This document shows, piece after piece, positions 1 through 9,334 of a DNA stretch of 64,000 nucleotides (position 1 is its first letter; each line of letters begins with the position of its first letter). The stretch comes from JAANXG01 sp963731035 (lineage in GTDB: Bacteria > Pseudomonadota > Gammaproteobacteria > Arenicellales > JAANXG01): NCBI GenBank assembly GCA_963731035.1, contig CAVSUY010000002.1, forward strand, positions 24,237-88,236, in the 5' to 3' direction. The notes below the pieces were generated by a model. It saw only the letters and a program-made list of their open reading frames with translations, searched no databases and was not told the DNA's origin. The translations under genes and the position numbers were made by a program.

Positions 1-1
1 C

Positions 2-2251
2 TACAAGCCGACCACCATACAGCGTCGAATCCGGCGGCGCATGGTGCTGCACAAGCTGGAGCGTCTCGAGGATTACGTACGTTATCTGAAGGATAATCAG
101 TTGGAGATCGACGCGTTATTCCACGACATCCTGATCAATGTCACGGACTTCTTCCGGGACCCGGAGATATTCGAGCTGCTGGCCGAGAAAGTGTTTCCCG
201 CGATCATGTCCAAACGGCCGTCCGACCAGCCCGTGCGTATCTGGATCCCCGGCTGCTCCAGCGGCGAGGAGGCTTACTCGATAGCCATGACGCTCCTGGA
301 ATTCCTCGGCCACCGGCGCACGCCCGCGCCCATCCAGATTTTCGCGACCGATATTGACGAGGTCGCCATCAACCGGGCCCGTGCCGGGATATATCCGGAG
401 AATATCGTCCAGGACGTCACCCCCGAACGGCTGCGGCGGTTTTTCGCCCCGGTCGAGGGTGGCTACCAGATCAACAAGACGATCCGCGACATGTGCGTGT
501 TCGCCGAGCACAACGTGACCAAGGATCCGCCGTTCTCCCGCTTGGATCTGATCAGCTGCCGCAACCTGCTGATCTATCTCGGCATCGCCCTGCAGCGTCG
601 CGTCATGCGAACCTTCCACTACGCACTGAATCCCAACGGCTTCCTGCTGCTGGGCACCGCCGAGAGCACCGGCGAGTTCGGCGAGCTCTTCCGGGCCGTG
701 GACGCCAAAGCCCGGATCTACGGCAAGAAGATGGTGGCCTTGCCGGTGAACGTGGAGTTCGGCATGTCGGAGCAATCCCCCGACACGCCAAGTTATGCCG
801 CGGCTCGACTCCCTCCGGCGCTCACCGGGAACCCCGGCAGTTCGCTGGACATCCAGAAGGAGGCGGACCGGATCCTCATGAGACGCTACACGCCGGCGGG
901 AGTGGTGATCAACGAAAACATGGAAATACTGTCCTTCCGCGGACGCACCGGGCCTTACCTGGAACCCACTCCGGGCGAAGCCAGCCTCAAACTGCTGAAG
1001 ATGGCGCGCGAGGAGCTGATGGTGGGGCTCAACGCCGCGGTACGCGAATCCATGAGCACCCGTTCGTCCGCCCTGCGTCACGATATCCTTCTCAAGGCCA
1101 ACGGAGGAACCCACCACATCGATATCGAGGTTACGCCCCTGGCGGTGCCTGCCATGCAGGACCGCTGTTACCTGGTAGTGTTCAGGGAGCTGTCGCCGAT
1201 AACGGTCCTGGAAAGCAAGCCGGCGGCAGGTAAAGCGAAAACCGGCGGCCAGAAGACCGATGAGGTGAAGCGCTTGGAACAGGAGCTGGCCGCCACCAAC
1301 GAGTACCTGCAGTCGGTAGTCGAGCAGAAGGAAACCAACAACGAGGAGTTGCGCTCTGCCAACGAGGAAGTCCAGTCCAGCAACGAGGAGCTGCAGAGCA
1401 TCAACGAGGAGCTGGAGACGGCCAAAGAGGAGCTTCAATCGACCAACGAGGAGCTGGCCACGGTCAACGACGAGCTGGAAAGCCGCAATGCCGAGCTTAC
1501 GCGGGTGAACAACGACCTGACCAATCTGATTGCCAGCGTCGATCTTCCCATCCTGATCGTGGGACAGGACCTGCGTATTCGCCGTTTCACGCCCCGATGC
1601 GAGAAACTGCTGAACCTGATCGCCACCGACGTGGGGCGACCCATCAGCGACATCAAGCCAAACATCGAAGTGCCCGGTTTCGGTGAGATCCTGAAGGCGG
1701 CCATCGACCGTATGCAGATACAGGAGCTTGACATAGAGGATTCATCCGGACACTGGTACTCGGTGCGGGTGCATCCCTACAGGACTGTTGACAACAGGAT
1801 CGACGGCGCGGTCGCCGTATTCGTCGATACCCACGCCATGATGGAAGCTTTCGAGGGCGCCAGAGCCGCCAGGGACTATGCCGAGGCGGTCGTCACCGCG
1901 GTCCGTTATCCCATGCTGGTGCTGGACGCCAACCTGCGGGTGGTTTCCGCCAGCGCCGCATATCTGCAGACATTCCAGGTCACCGACAAGGAGACCCGCG
2001 AAAACCTGGTGTACCGCCTGGGCAATGGCCAGTGGGCCATTCCTAAGTTACGGCAGCTGCTGGAGAAGGCCGCCATGCAGGGCGGGAGCTTCGACGATTT
2101 CAAGGTCACCCACGAGTTCGAGCACATTGGCAAGCGCTCGTTCGAAGTCAGCGGCCGCCAGATCCCGGCCGGGCTGCCCAAGGGCCCGATGGTCCTGATG
2201 CAGATCGTGGAGGCCGCCTTGCCCGTTGATGGGCGGGAAAAGTCGGCGTGA
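2..2251 (+). CDS. CheB/CheR fusion methyltransferase with PAS domain (5' truncated)
   Basis: The frame is open from the first base of the window, so the N-terminus (in this family usually a CheB methylesterase domain) lies outside. What remains begins inside the CheR N-terminal helical domain (KPTTIQRRIRRRM) and continues into the SAM-dependent methyltransferase fold (IWIPGCSSGEEAYS, then the CRNLLIYL motif). A long Glu/Asn-rich coiled coil follows (repeated NEELxSxNEE, around window bases 1260-1520), then one or two PAS-type sensor modules. Such fusions methylate or demethylate receptor-like partners, or act as signalling scaffolds. The stop codon overlaps the GTG start of the downstream histidine kinase (GTGA), so the two are translationally coupled and probably work in one pathway. 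The family call is secure; the signal is unknown. Confidence 0.93.
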   Translation, partial: YKPTTIQRRIRRRMVLHKLERLEDYVRYLKDNQLEIDALFHDILINVTDFFRDPEIFELLAEKVFPAIMSKRPSDQPVRIWIPGCSSGEEAYSIAMTLLEFLGHRRTPAPIQIFATDIDEVAINRARAGIYPENIVQDVTPERLRRFFAPVEGGYQINKTIRDMCVFAEHNVTKDPPFSRLDLISCRNLLIYLGIALQRRVMRTFHYALNPNGFLLLGTAESTGEFGELFRAVDAKARIYGKKMVALPVNVEFGMSEQSPDTPSYAAARLPPALTGNPGSSLDIQKEADRILMRRYTPAGVVINENMEILSFRGRTGPYLEPTPGEASLKLLKMAREELMVGLNAAVRESMSTRSSALRHDILLKANGGTHHIDIEVTPLAVPAMQDRCYLVVFRELSPITVLESKPAAGKAKTGGQKTDEVKRLEQELAATNEYLQSVVEQKETNNEELRSANEEVQSSNEELQSINEELETAKEELQSTNEELATVNDELESRNAELTRVNNDLTNLIASVDLPILIVGQDLRIRRFTPRCEKLLNLIATDVGRPISDIKPNIEVPGFGEILKAAIDRMQIQELDIEDSSGHWYSVRVHPYRTVDNRIDGAVAVFVDTHAMMEAFEGARAARDYAEAVVTAVRYPMLVLDANLRVVSASAAYLQTFQVTDKETRENLVYRLGNGQWAIPKLRQLLEKAAMQGGSFDDFKVTHEFEHIGKRSFEVSGRQIPAGLPKGPMVLMQIVEAALPVDGREKSA

Positions 2252-4671
2252 CCCGCAGTTTCGAACGCCTCACGGAAACGCAGCTGGCCGAAGAGCTGGC
2301 ATCCTTCGAGGAGCGGATGGCAGGGAGCACCAGGGGGAGCCGGCTCAAGAAACTGGTGCAGAACCTGCGGGTTCACCAGATCGAGCTGGAGATGCAAAAC
2401 CGGGAGCTGCGCGACACGCAGACCGCCCTGGAGGAAGCCCGGGACCGCTTCGCGGACCTGTACGATTTCGCGCCCGTCGGTTACCTGACTTTGAACACCC
2501 GGGGCGAGATTCAGGAGATCAATCTCACCGGGACCCGGATGCTGGGCAGTCCCCGCGCCGAGCTGCTGAAAAAGCCCCTCTCCAGCTACCTGGAGGGAGG
2601 TCAGAGCAAAATATTCTTCAGGCATCTGAGCCGTGCCTTCGCCGACGATACCAAGGCTACGGTCGAGTTGGCGTTGCGATCCGGGGATCGCGAGACCCCG
2701 TGGGTATTGATGGAAAGCCTGCGAACCGGCCGGGACACGCACCGTTGCCGCACGGTGCTGGTGGACATCACCGAGCGGCGGGATGCCGAACGCCTGCGGC
2801 GGGAGAGCGAAGATCGGTTGGCCCTGATCGCCGACAACGTGCCGGTACTCATCGCCTACGTTGACGCGAACCGTCGCTACGTGTTCAACAATGCCGCGTA
2901 TGAGCGTTGGTTCGGCCACAGCCTCAACTACATCCACGGCCGCCATATGCGCGAGATACTGGGCGAGGGGGCTTATGACGCTGTTCGGCCGTACGTCGAT
3001 GCCGCCCTGGCGGGGCAGGAGGCACGCTTTGAGGTGGAGATCCCATATCGCGACGCCGGCAACCGTTACATCTCCGCAACCTATGTTCCTCACACGGACC
3101 GGAGCGGGGAGATTGCGGGCTTCTTCGTGGTGATCAACGACCTCAGCGACCGTCATCGAGCCGAGCAGGCCCTCGCCGAGGAACGGACCTTCGTCTCCGC
3201 GGTGCTGGATACCGCAGGAGCGCTGGTGATGGTTGCCGACCGTGAGGGGCGCATTGTGCGCTTCAACCGTGAGTGCGAACGGGTGACCGGCTACTCCACG
3301 AGTGAGGTTCAAGGCAGGCGTTTCGATATGTTTCTGCTTCCGGAGGAACGGCCCGCCGTGGAGGATGTGTTCGATCGTCTGAAAAGCAGGGACTTTCCCA
3401 CCACCCATGAGCACTACTGGGTGACCCGCGACGGGGCCCGGAGACTGATCGCCTGGTCCAGTACCGTCCTCGACGGTGCCGATGGACAGATCACTCACGT
3501 AGTCGCCACCGGCGTCGATGTAACCGAGCAGCGGCGTGTTGAAGATGAGCTGCGCCACAGCGCCCGGCAGCTCAAGCTGGTGACCGATGCGGTGCCCGTG
3601 CTCATCGCCTACGTTGACCGGGACATGCGCTACCGGTTCGTCAATGCCGCCTATCAGGACTGGTACGGCGCCGAGCCCGATGACATGGTGGGACACGGCG
3701 TCGATGAGTTCGTGGACGACGAGGCATTCGCCATGCTGCGCTCGTCCGCCGAGCGCGCATTCAGGGGAGAGGAGGTGTTCTTCGAAAACACGATGCTGCA
3801 TCGCCGCCGAGGCAGGCGGGTGGTGAGCGCGACCCTGGTGCCCGACCGCAACCCGGAAGGCGGCGTTGACGGCTATTTCTCGGTGGGGGTGGACATAACG
3901 GAACGCAGGCAAAACGAGGATTCCGACAAACGCCGCCTGCTCGAGGCCGCCCACGCGGACCGCCTGAGCACCATGGGAGAAATGACCACCGAGATCGCCC
4001 ACGAGCTCAACCAACCTTTGACCGCCATCGTTGCCACCGCGGACGTGTGCGTCGACTTGGCAAAACGTGTGCCCGGCCGACAGGACGAAATGCTTGTTGA
4101 TGCCCTGACGGAGATCAGCGGCCAAGCGCGCCGTGCGGCGCAGATTATCAAGCACGTGCGCGCGTTTGCCCGCCGACGGGAACCCGACTTCGTACCCACC
4201 GCGTTGGAACGGATCATCGAGGACGCCATAGCCCTGATCAGTATCGAGGCACGTTCCGGAGCGGTCACCGTCGACACCTTCGTCCACGGTCCGGCGACCA
4301 TAGACGCGGACCCCTTACTGATCGAACAGCTCATCGTGAACCTTGCCCGCAACGCCGCGGAGGCTATGACTTTAGCGGGCACCGAATCGCCGCGCGTGCG
4401 CCTGACCACGTCGGAGTCCGCCGGTACCGTCGATATCACGGTCTCCGACAACGGTCCGGGCCTGAGCAGCGAAGCCATGGAACACCTGTTCGAGCCGTTC
4501 TACACTACCAAACCGGATGGCATGGGTCTCGGGCTCGCCATCTGCCGCTCCATCATCGAGGCCCATGGCGGCCGGATCTGGGCGGACAGCTCAGCTGCGG
4601 GGGGCGCGGAGTTCACCTGCCGCCTGCAAAAGATCAACGATCGGGAAGCGGGAAGCGATGCATTTGACTAA
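2248..4671 (+). CDS. Multi-PAS sensor histidine kinase
   Basis: A predicted cytoplasmic histidine kinase of 807 residues with no membrane segment visible. After a short coiled coil (about 1-65) come four PAS-type modules (roughly 68-190, 195-310, 315-430 and 435-550). The HisKA domain has the phospho-acceptor His at about residue 585 (IAHELNQP). The HATPase domain shows the N box (NLARNAAEAM), G1 (DNGPGLS) and G2 (GMGLGLAI) motifs. This matches the FixL/TodS type of soluble PAS kinase. The start is GTG at 2248, overlapping the stop of the CheB/CheR gene. The end overlaps the next gene, a FixJ-type regulator, by 14 bases, so the three genes form one coupled unit. The PAS ligands (haem, flavin or none) cannot be told from the sequence. 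Confidence 0.93.
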   Translation: MTRSFERLTETQLAEELASFEERMAGSTRGSRLKKLVQNLRVHQIELEMQNRELRDTQTALEEARDRFADLYDFAPVGYLTLNTRGEIQEINLTGTRMLGSPRAELLKKPLSSYLEGGQSKIFFRHLSRAFADDTKATVELALRSGDRETPWVLMESLRTGRDTHRCRTVLVDITERRDAERLRRESEDRLALIADNVPVLIAYVDANRRYVFNNAAYERWFGHSLNYIHGRHMREILGEGAYDAVRPYVDAALAGQEARFEVEIPYRDAGNRYISATYVPHTDRSGEIAGFFVVINDLSDRHRAEQALAEERTFVSAVLDTAGALVMVADREGRIVRFNRECERVTGYSTSEVQGRRFDMFLLPEERPAVEDVFDRLKSRDFPTTHEHYWVTRDGARRLIAWSSTVLDGADGQITHVVATGVDVTEQRRVEDELRHSARQLKLVTDAVPVLIAYVDRDMRYRFVNAAYQDWYGAEPDDMVGHGVDEFVDDEAFAMLRSSAERAFRGEEVFFENTMLHRRRGRRVVSATLVPDRNPEGGVDGYFSVGVDITERRQNEDSDKRRLLEAAHADRLSTMGEMTTEIAHELNQPLTAIVATADVCVDLAKRVPGRQDEMLVDALTEISGQARRAAQIIKHVRAFARRREPDFVPTALERIIEDAIALISIEARSGAVTVDTFVHGPATIDADPLLIEQLIVNLARNAAEAMTLAGTESPRVRLTTSESAGTVDITVSDNGPGLSSEAMEHLFEPFYTTKPDGMGLGLAICRSIIEAHGGRIWADSSAAGGAEFTCRLQKINDREAGSDAFD

Positions 4672-5314
4672 CAAGACGGTCCATATCGTCGATGACGACC
4701 AGGCTGTGCGCAAGTCATTGAAGCTGCTGTTGGATTCGGCTGGCTTCCGCACCCGGGAATATGCCGGTGGGAGGGAATTCCTGGAGCACTATGAGCCGAG
4801 CAAGCCGGAATGCCTGTTGCTGGACCTTCGCATGCCGGACCTGGACGGCCTCGCCGTGCAACGGGAGCTGGGTGAACGCGGGATCGATATCAACGTCGTG
4901 TTTCTCAGCGGGCACGGGGATATCCCCATCGCGGTGCGGGCGGTGCGCGAAGGCGCTTTGGATTTCGTGGAGAAACCATTCGACAAGGATCATCTGCTGG
5001 AACAATTGCGGGTATGCATAACGACCGATATCGAGCAGGAGCAGGCACGGTTGAATCGGCAGGAAGCGGAGGAGCAGCTGGCCAGGCTCACCTCCCGGGA
5101 AAAGGAAATCGTGGACATGCTGGTAGAAGGCAAGATCAACAAGGTGATCGGCGCCGACCTGAATATAAGCACCCGCACGGTGGAATCACACCGCGCGCGC
5201 ATCATGAAGAAGCTGGGGGCGGACTCACTTTCGGATGTCTTCAAGCTTCTCTATGCGGCCCGGGAGAACAGCCAGCAGGGAAAGGGCACCGGCGGCCAGG
5301 AAGAGGGCGCCTGA
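4658..5314 (+). CDS. FixJ/NarL-family response regulator
   Basis: A 218-residue response regulator with an N-terminal receiver (VDDDQ acidic pocket, phospho-acceptor Asp at about residue 56 in LLLDLRMP, conserved Lys in VEKPF) and a C-terminal LuxR-type helix-turn-helix (LTSREKEIVDMLVEGKINK... STRTVESHRARIMKKLG). I chose the ATG at 4658 because it puts the receiver at the normal distance and is preceded by a purine-rich ribosome site inside the end of the kinase gene. A longer in-frame opening at 4517 would add a non-conserved N-terminus. It is the obvious output partner of the overlapping PAS kinase; its target genes are not evident here. Confidence 0.92.
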   Translation: MHLTNKTVHIVDDDQAVRKSLKLLLDSAGFRTREYAGGREFLEHYEPSKPECLLLDLRMPDLDGLAVQRELGERGIDINVVFLSGHGDIPIAVRAVREGALDFVEKPFDKDHLLEQLRVCITTDIEQEQARLNRQEAEEQLARLTSREKEIVDMLVEGKINKVIGADLNISTRTVESHRARIMKKLGADSLSDVFKLLYAARENSQQGKGTGGQEEGA

Positions 5315-5344
5315 CGGAGGCACCCACTGCCGATCCTGGAGTTG

Positions 5345-6136
5345 TCAGGCGGCGATCCGCGCCACCAGGCCGTCGTTCAGCCAGCCCTTGAGAAATCCCG
5401 CGGCTCGCAGGGGCACCTCGCCGTCGCCGGTGCGCTCCAGAAGGCCCTCGCAGATGGCGCCGAACCCGCTTCCTTCGCGGGCGGCGTCGATTGCGAAGCG
5501 CTCATCGTCGTCCAGCGAACGCCAGTGCACCTCCAGGCCGCGACGCCAGAACAGCCAGGGGAGAGGCGTTCGCGAGTCCTCGAGCCTGGGCGGAGCGGAT
5601 TGTCCAATGACGGCTTTCCAGACCGCGGGCACGTTCCAGGCCAGGTCCAGCCGCCGCAGGGCATTCTGGAAACCGATGCGCATTCCGGGCCAGGATTCCG
5701 GCGCCAGCGCGGCGAGTGTTTCGACGTCCGCCAAGTTGCTGTCGGCGGCGTCCATGACTTCTCCCTGGGTCCACTCGAAGGCCGCCATCTCGGCCAGTGC
5801 GGGACGTTCCCGGTAGCCGGGCGCCTCGCCCAGAAAGCGCGTCATGTGCCGGCCGAACCAACGCACCGAGGGATGACTCGAGGGGTGCGCCGCGATATAG
5901 GCGCTGCCCAGGACCTCGAAAGCCTCATCCCCGACCATGCCCTTCAACCCCGGGTAGTCGTCAGCCAGTACCTCGAGCAGCCTCAGGCGGTAGGCGTCGG
6001 CGTACACGGCAAGTCGGCGGCCGGCAGGCAGGTCCTCGGAGCCCACGGTGAGCGGCTCCATGCCGGGCCTTCCATCGGCCTCGCGGCCGAGTAGAAACGA
6101 CTGGAATTTTTCCTGCAACTCCACCAGATCGATCAT
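5345..6136 (-). CDS. bufC: DUF2063 (HvfC/BufC-type) RiPP maturation partner protein
   Basis: A 263-residue protein of the DUF2063/HvfC-BufC family. The N-terminal domain starts MIDLVELQEKFQ and carries the family-typical RLxxYxxxxRxRLxxxL segment (AVYADAYRLRLLEVL), followed by a helical C-terminal domain. Family members pair with MNIO/DUF692 maturases and are thought to help present the precursor peptide. The ATG at 6136 overlaps the maturase stop (ATGA). A longer open frame upstream lies wholly inside the maturase gene and is not used. It is the last gene of the minus-strand buf operon and ends 30 bases from the convergent FixJ-type gene. The role is inferred from the family; the sequence itself gives no catalytic motif. 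Confidence 0.85.
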   Translation of the reverse strand: MIDLVELQEKFQSFLLGREADGRPGMEPLTVGSEDLPAGRRLAVYADAYRLRLLEVLADDYPGLKGMVGDEAFEVLGSAYIAAHPSSHPSVRWFGRHMTRFLGEAPGYRERPALAEMAAFEWTQGEVMDAADSNLADVETLAALAPESWPGMRIGFQNALRRLDLAWNVPAVWKAVIGQSAPPRLEDSRTPLPWLFWRRGLEVHWRSLDDDERFAIDAAREGSGFGAICEGLLERTGDGEVPLRAAGFLKGWLNDGLVARIAA

Positions 6137-6984
6137 GCCGCCTGCTCCTCGAGGATGGGTTCGGCGATGCCGCGGGCCAGGTTGAGCTCCGCCAGTAAAT
6201 CCGCCAGTGGAGGAATATCCGCATCCCGCTCGATCATGGTGGACACGCGTCCGAAGCGGCGCACCGCCTGGGCATAGAGCTCCCACACGGGGTCCACCAC
6301 GCTGTGATCATGGGTGTCGACGATGATGTCGCCGTTGTGGCTATGGCCGGCCAGATGAAACTGATAAACGCGCTCCGGCGGGATGCCAAGAACATAGGCC
6401 GAGGGATCGAAGCCATGGTTCATGGCGCTCACGTAGATATTGTTGACGTCGAGCAGAATCAGGCAGTCGGCACGCTCCGCGACCGCCCGCAGGAACTCCC
6501 ACTCGGACATTGCCGAGTGACGGTAGGTGATATAGCTCGAAACGTTCTCCAGCAGAATCCGGCGCCCCAAAAATTCCTGCACCTGCTGCACCCGGTCGGC
6601 CACATGGGCGACGGCCTCCTCGGTATAGGGCAACGGCAGCAGGTCATGGAGCTGCTTGCCAGCGAAGCCGGTCCAGCACAGATGGTCGGAAATCCAGTGC
6701 GGCTCGATGCGGTCCGCCAACTCCTTCAGGCGGCGGAGGTAGTCCCGGTCCAGCGGGTCCGTGCCTCCGATGGACAGCGATACGCCGTGCATCACCACGG
6801 GATAGAGGCTGCGAACGCGGTCGAGGTAATAAAGCGGCTTGCCGCCATCGACCATGTAGTTCTCACTGATCACTTCGAACCAGTCGACGTCGGGACTTTC
6901 GTTGAGCACCGCCTCGTAGTGGGCGGTGCGCAAACCCAGCCCGTAGCCGAGCCAGGGACGCTGGACGTCGTGCTCTTCTCTCAT
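6133..6984 (-). CDS. bufB: MNIO (DUF692) multinuclear iron oxidase, RiPP maturase
   Basis: A 283-residue TIM-barrel protein of the DUF692/MNIO family. The metal-binding motifs are in the expected order: HGVSLSIG (His66), SDHLCW (Asp100, His101), LLENVSSY (Glu146), LLDVNN (Asp179, Asn181-182), QFHLAGH (His210, His214), DTHDH (about 224-228) and ERD (Glu252). MNIOs use two or three iron ions to oxidise cysteines of small precursor peptides to thiooxazole or oxazolone/thioamide groups. The likely substrate is the Cys-rich peptide encoded 2.4 kb upstream on the same strand. Its start overlaps the histidine kinase stop and its end overlaps the DUF2063 gene. The exact chemistry is not deducible. 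Confidence 0.92.
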   Translation of the reverse strand: MREEHDVQRPWLGYGLGLRTAHYEAVLNESPDVDWFEVISENYMVDGGKPLYYLDRVRSLYPVVMHGVSLSIGGTDPLDRDYLRRLKELADRIEPHWISDHLCWTGFAGKQLHDLLPLPYTEEAVAHVADRVQQVQEFLGRRILLENVSSYITYRHSAMSEWEFLRAVAERADCLILLDVNNIYVSAMNHGFDPSAYVLGIPPERVYQFHLAGHSHNGDIIVDTHDHSVVDPVWELYAQAVRRFGRVSTMIERDADIPPLADLLAELNLARGIAEPILEEQAA

Positions 6985-8504
6985 AGATGCGTGCTCATGG
7001 CGCGTTGATCACGGACAGTCGAAGGCTGTCCCCCATCGCTGAAGGGCAGGTCGAAGGTAAAGGTGGTCCCGGTGCGGAGCCTGCTTGCAGCCTCGATGCG
7101 GCCTCCGTGCAGCTCGAGTATGCGCCGGGCGATAGCCAGGCCGAGCCCCGCGCCTTCGTCGCCGCGCCCGCGGGATGCCCGGGGGCGATAGAAACGATCG
7201 AAGATATGGGGCAGATCATGACTGGATATACCGCAGCCGGTGTCCGACAGGCGCACGGTCACGGCGCCTTCACCCGGCTCCAGCGCCAGGTCGACGGTCC
7301 CTCCTTCGGGGGTGTGGCGCAGTGCGTTGTCCAAGAGGTTTTCCAGGACCCGCTCGATCAGTCCGATGTTGGCGTAGACGAAGGGCACGTTGGCATCGAG
7401 GCGAACGTCCAGTCTCACACCTGCCTCGCGCGCGCGCAGCTCGAACTTCTGCAGCACGTCCTGAACCAGCTCGGCGAGGGAGAAGGGCTCTCTCTCCGGC
7501 GTTCCGTCCGTGGAATCCAGGCGTGCCAGCTCGAACAGCTCGGAGACCAGCTTTCCCAGTCGTCGACTGTGCCGGGCGGCGATTTCAATGTATTCGAGTT
7601 GTTCCTCCCGGGTCAGGCTGTCCTTCTTCAACTGCAGCGTCTCCAGATAACCCTGGAGCGAGGCCAGCGGGGTGCGCAGATCATGGGAGACGTTCGCCAC
7701 CAGCTCGCGCCGCAGCCGGTCCGTTTCCTTGAGATGCTCCAATTGAGCGGTAATCTGGCGAGCCATCTCGCCGAACGACAGGGTAAGCCGATCGATCTCG
7801 TCGCCGCCGGCGCTCGGGCGCCGCCCTGGCGGATCGCCCGGGGGCAGGGATCCGTTGGTTCGGAAGCGCTCCACAGCGGCCGTGAGCCAGCGCAGGCGCC
7901 GGGTGAGGAGGGCGAAGATCACGAGCGCCGCAAGAAGGGCGAACACCAGGCCCGCCACCGCCATCCACAGGCTGATCTTCAGCACGTAGCTCCCCTGAAG
8001 CATCGAGGCGATGGTGTCGTATTGCTCGCCGGCGGCAATGACGTACAGGTAACCGCGCAGGTCGCCGTTCTCGGTGACAGGGGCAGCCGAGAAGATCTTG
8101 CGCCGCTCGGGATGGCGCGGATCGGTATCCAGGATCGGGAGCTGGTCTCCAGCAAGGAAACGCAGGATCGGACCGGTGTCGACTCGCTCCGCTCGCACTT
8201 TGCCGGGAGGCGCCGAGTAGGTGAGGATGTTCCCGCTCGAATCGGTCAGGTATACCTCGACGCTGGGGTTGAGCGCCATCATGGTATTGAACAGGGATTT
8301 GAGCTTCTTCTCGTCCGGCTTGCCATTCTTCAGCAGAGCCTCGTGCGAAACAATTTGCTGGGCGAGATCCCTGTTCAGCTTCTGGTAAAGCTCCTGGTGG
8401 TAGAGGTTGGTGGAATAGACCATCAACATCACGAACATGGCGGCACTCATGAGGCACATGCCCACCAGAACGACAGCCAACTTTGCGTAGAGGCTGCGAA
8501 ACAT
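6981..8504 (-). CDS. EnvZ/BaeS-type membrane sensor histidine kinase of the buf operon
   Basis: A 507-residue sensor kinase. TM1 (about residues 9-29), a periplasmic sensor domain of about 145 residues and TM2 (about 177-200) are followed by HAMP, a HisKA domain with the phospho-acceptor His274 (NVSHDLRTP) and an HATPase domain (NLLDNALRH, DTGCGIS, GAGLGLAI). The periplasmic domain has no obvious Cys/His/Met-rich metal site; it looks like a double-Cache or PAS-like fold (VEVYLTDSSGN). The gene starts 3 bases after the regulator stop and overlaps the maturase start by 3 bases (ATGA). Co-transcription with bufferin biosynthesis genes suggests that it senses the metal or oxidative stress the bufferin deals with. 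That role is inference. Confidence 0.92.
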   Translation of the reverse strand: MFRSLYAKLAVVLVGMCLMSAAMFVMLMVYSTNLYHQELYQKLNRDLAQQIVSHEALLKNGKPDEKKLKSLFNTMMALNPSVEVYLTDSSGNILTYSAPPGKVRAERVDTGPILRFLAGDQLPILDTDPRHPERRKIFSAAPVTENGDLRGYLYVIAAGEQYDTIASMLQGSYVLKISLWMAVAGLVFALLAALVIFALLTRRLRWLTAAVERFRTNGSLPPGDPPGRRPSAGGDEIDRLTLSFGEMARQITAQLEHLKETDRLRRELVANVSHDLRTPLASLQGYLETLQLKKDSLTREEQLEYIEIAARHSRRLGKLVSELFELARLDSTDGTPEREPFSLAELVQDVLQKFELRAREAGVRLDVRLDANVPFVYANIGLIERVLENLLDNALRHTPEGGTVDLALEPGEGAVTVRLSDTGCGISSHDLPHIFDRFYRPRASRGRGDEGAGLGLAIARRILELHGGRIEAASRLRTGTTFTFDLPFSDGGQPSTVRDQRAMSTHL

Positions 8505-8507
8505 GCG

Positions 8508-9221
8508 CTAGTCGCCGACGTACTTGTCGGTGAACTTGTAGCCCACACCCCACACGGTCAGTACGTATTTCGGGTCCGCGGGGCTGCGCTCGATCTTGGC
8601 GCGCAGCCGGTTGATGTGGGAGTTCACCGTATGCTCGTAGCCTTCGTGCCCGTATCCCCATACCTTGTCGAGAAGCTGGGTCCGGCTGTACACGCGGCCG
8701 GCATGGCGCACGAGATACAGCAGGAGGTCGAATTCCTTCGCAGTGAGGCCGACGGCCCGGCCGTCGATGCTCACGCTGCGGGTCGACGGGTCGATCACTA
8801 CGCCGCCGGCGTGGATGGGCTCCGGAGTTGCAGGCTCGCTGTTCTGCGCGAGGGTGTCGATGCGACGGAACAGAGCGTTCACCCGCGCCACCAACTCGTG
8901 GATGCTGAAGGGTTTGGTGAGATAGTCGTCGGCGCCGACTTCCAGACCGAGCACGCGATCGACTTCCGCAGTCTTGGCCGTCAGCATCAATATGGGCGTA
9001 TGGTTTCCCTCGGCCCTCAGCCGCCGGCACAGCTCCAGTCCATCGAGCTGGGGAAGCATCAGGTCGAGTATGACCAAGTCGTAGTGCCCGCTGCGGGCGC
9101 GGGCGAGCCCTTGCGAGCCGTCCTCCACCGCGTCGACGCGATAAGAAGCATCGCGCAGGTGCAGCTGCACCAAGTGCGCGATATCGCGGTTATCTTCGAT
9201 GACCAGAATGCGGCGGGACAC
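8508..9221 (-). CDS. OmpR-family response regulator of the buf operon
   Basis: A 237-residue regulator. The receiver has IEDN, phospho-acceptor Asp53 (VILDLMLPQLDG) and KPFSIHEL; the C-terminal winged helix has LTAKEFDLLLYLV and a terminal VWGVGYKF. I chose the GTG at 9221 because it puts SRRILVIEDN at the N-terminus and has GGGAG at good spacing; the frame stays open upstream without family-like sequence. It pairs with the kinase that starts 3 bases downstream. OmpR-type proteins bind tandem half-sites spaced 10-11 bp, and four CTCAC/GTCAC repeats at exactly 11-bp spacing lie about 90-125 bases upstream of the precursor gene. Autoregulation of the operon is therefore likely. Confidence 0.92.
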   Translation of the reverse strand: MSRRILVIEDNRDIAHLVQLHLRDASYRVDAVEDGSQGLARARSGHYDLVILDLMLPQLDGLELCRRLRAEGNHTPILMLTAKTAEVDRVLGLEVGADDYLTKPFSIHELVARVNALFRRIDTLAQNSEPATPEPIHAGGVVIDPSTRSVSIDGRAVGLTAKEFDLLLYLVRHAGRVYSRTQLLDKVWGYGHEGYEHTVNSHINRLRAKIERSPADPKYVLTVWGVGYKFTDKYVGD

Positions 9222-9290
9222 GTCCGGGACTCCCGCGCACACTATAGCGCAGTGTCTGTCTTGCAAACCAGTATTCCCCCGGGAAGAACA

Positions 9291-9323
9291 GCCGGCCGGA
9301 CGCAACCAGCGCGCCCGGCCGGC
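9291..9323 (-). terminator. Hairpin after the bufferin precursor gene (terminator or attenuator)
   Basis: A 13-bp stem (9291-9303 with 9311-9323, one mismatch) with a 7-base loop lies 11 bases beyond the precursor stop. On the minus strand it is followed by a T-rich tract (TGTTCTT). It could end most transcripts after the small precursor and let only read-through reach the regulator, kinase and maturase genes, which would give precursor in excess. It may also act simply as an RNA-stabilising stem. Confidence 0.55.
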
Positions 9324-9334
9324 CCGGGACCCCC

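Noticed and set aside
1906..4287. Very long open frame on the minus strand opposite the PAS kinase
   Set aside because: It mirrors the codon structure of the plus-strand kinase, its translation is Gly/His/Val-rich without domains, and the plus strand has complete HisKA and HATPase motifs.
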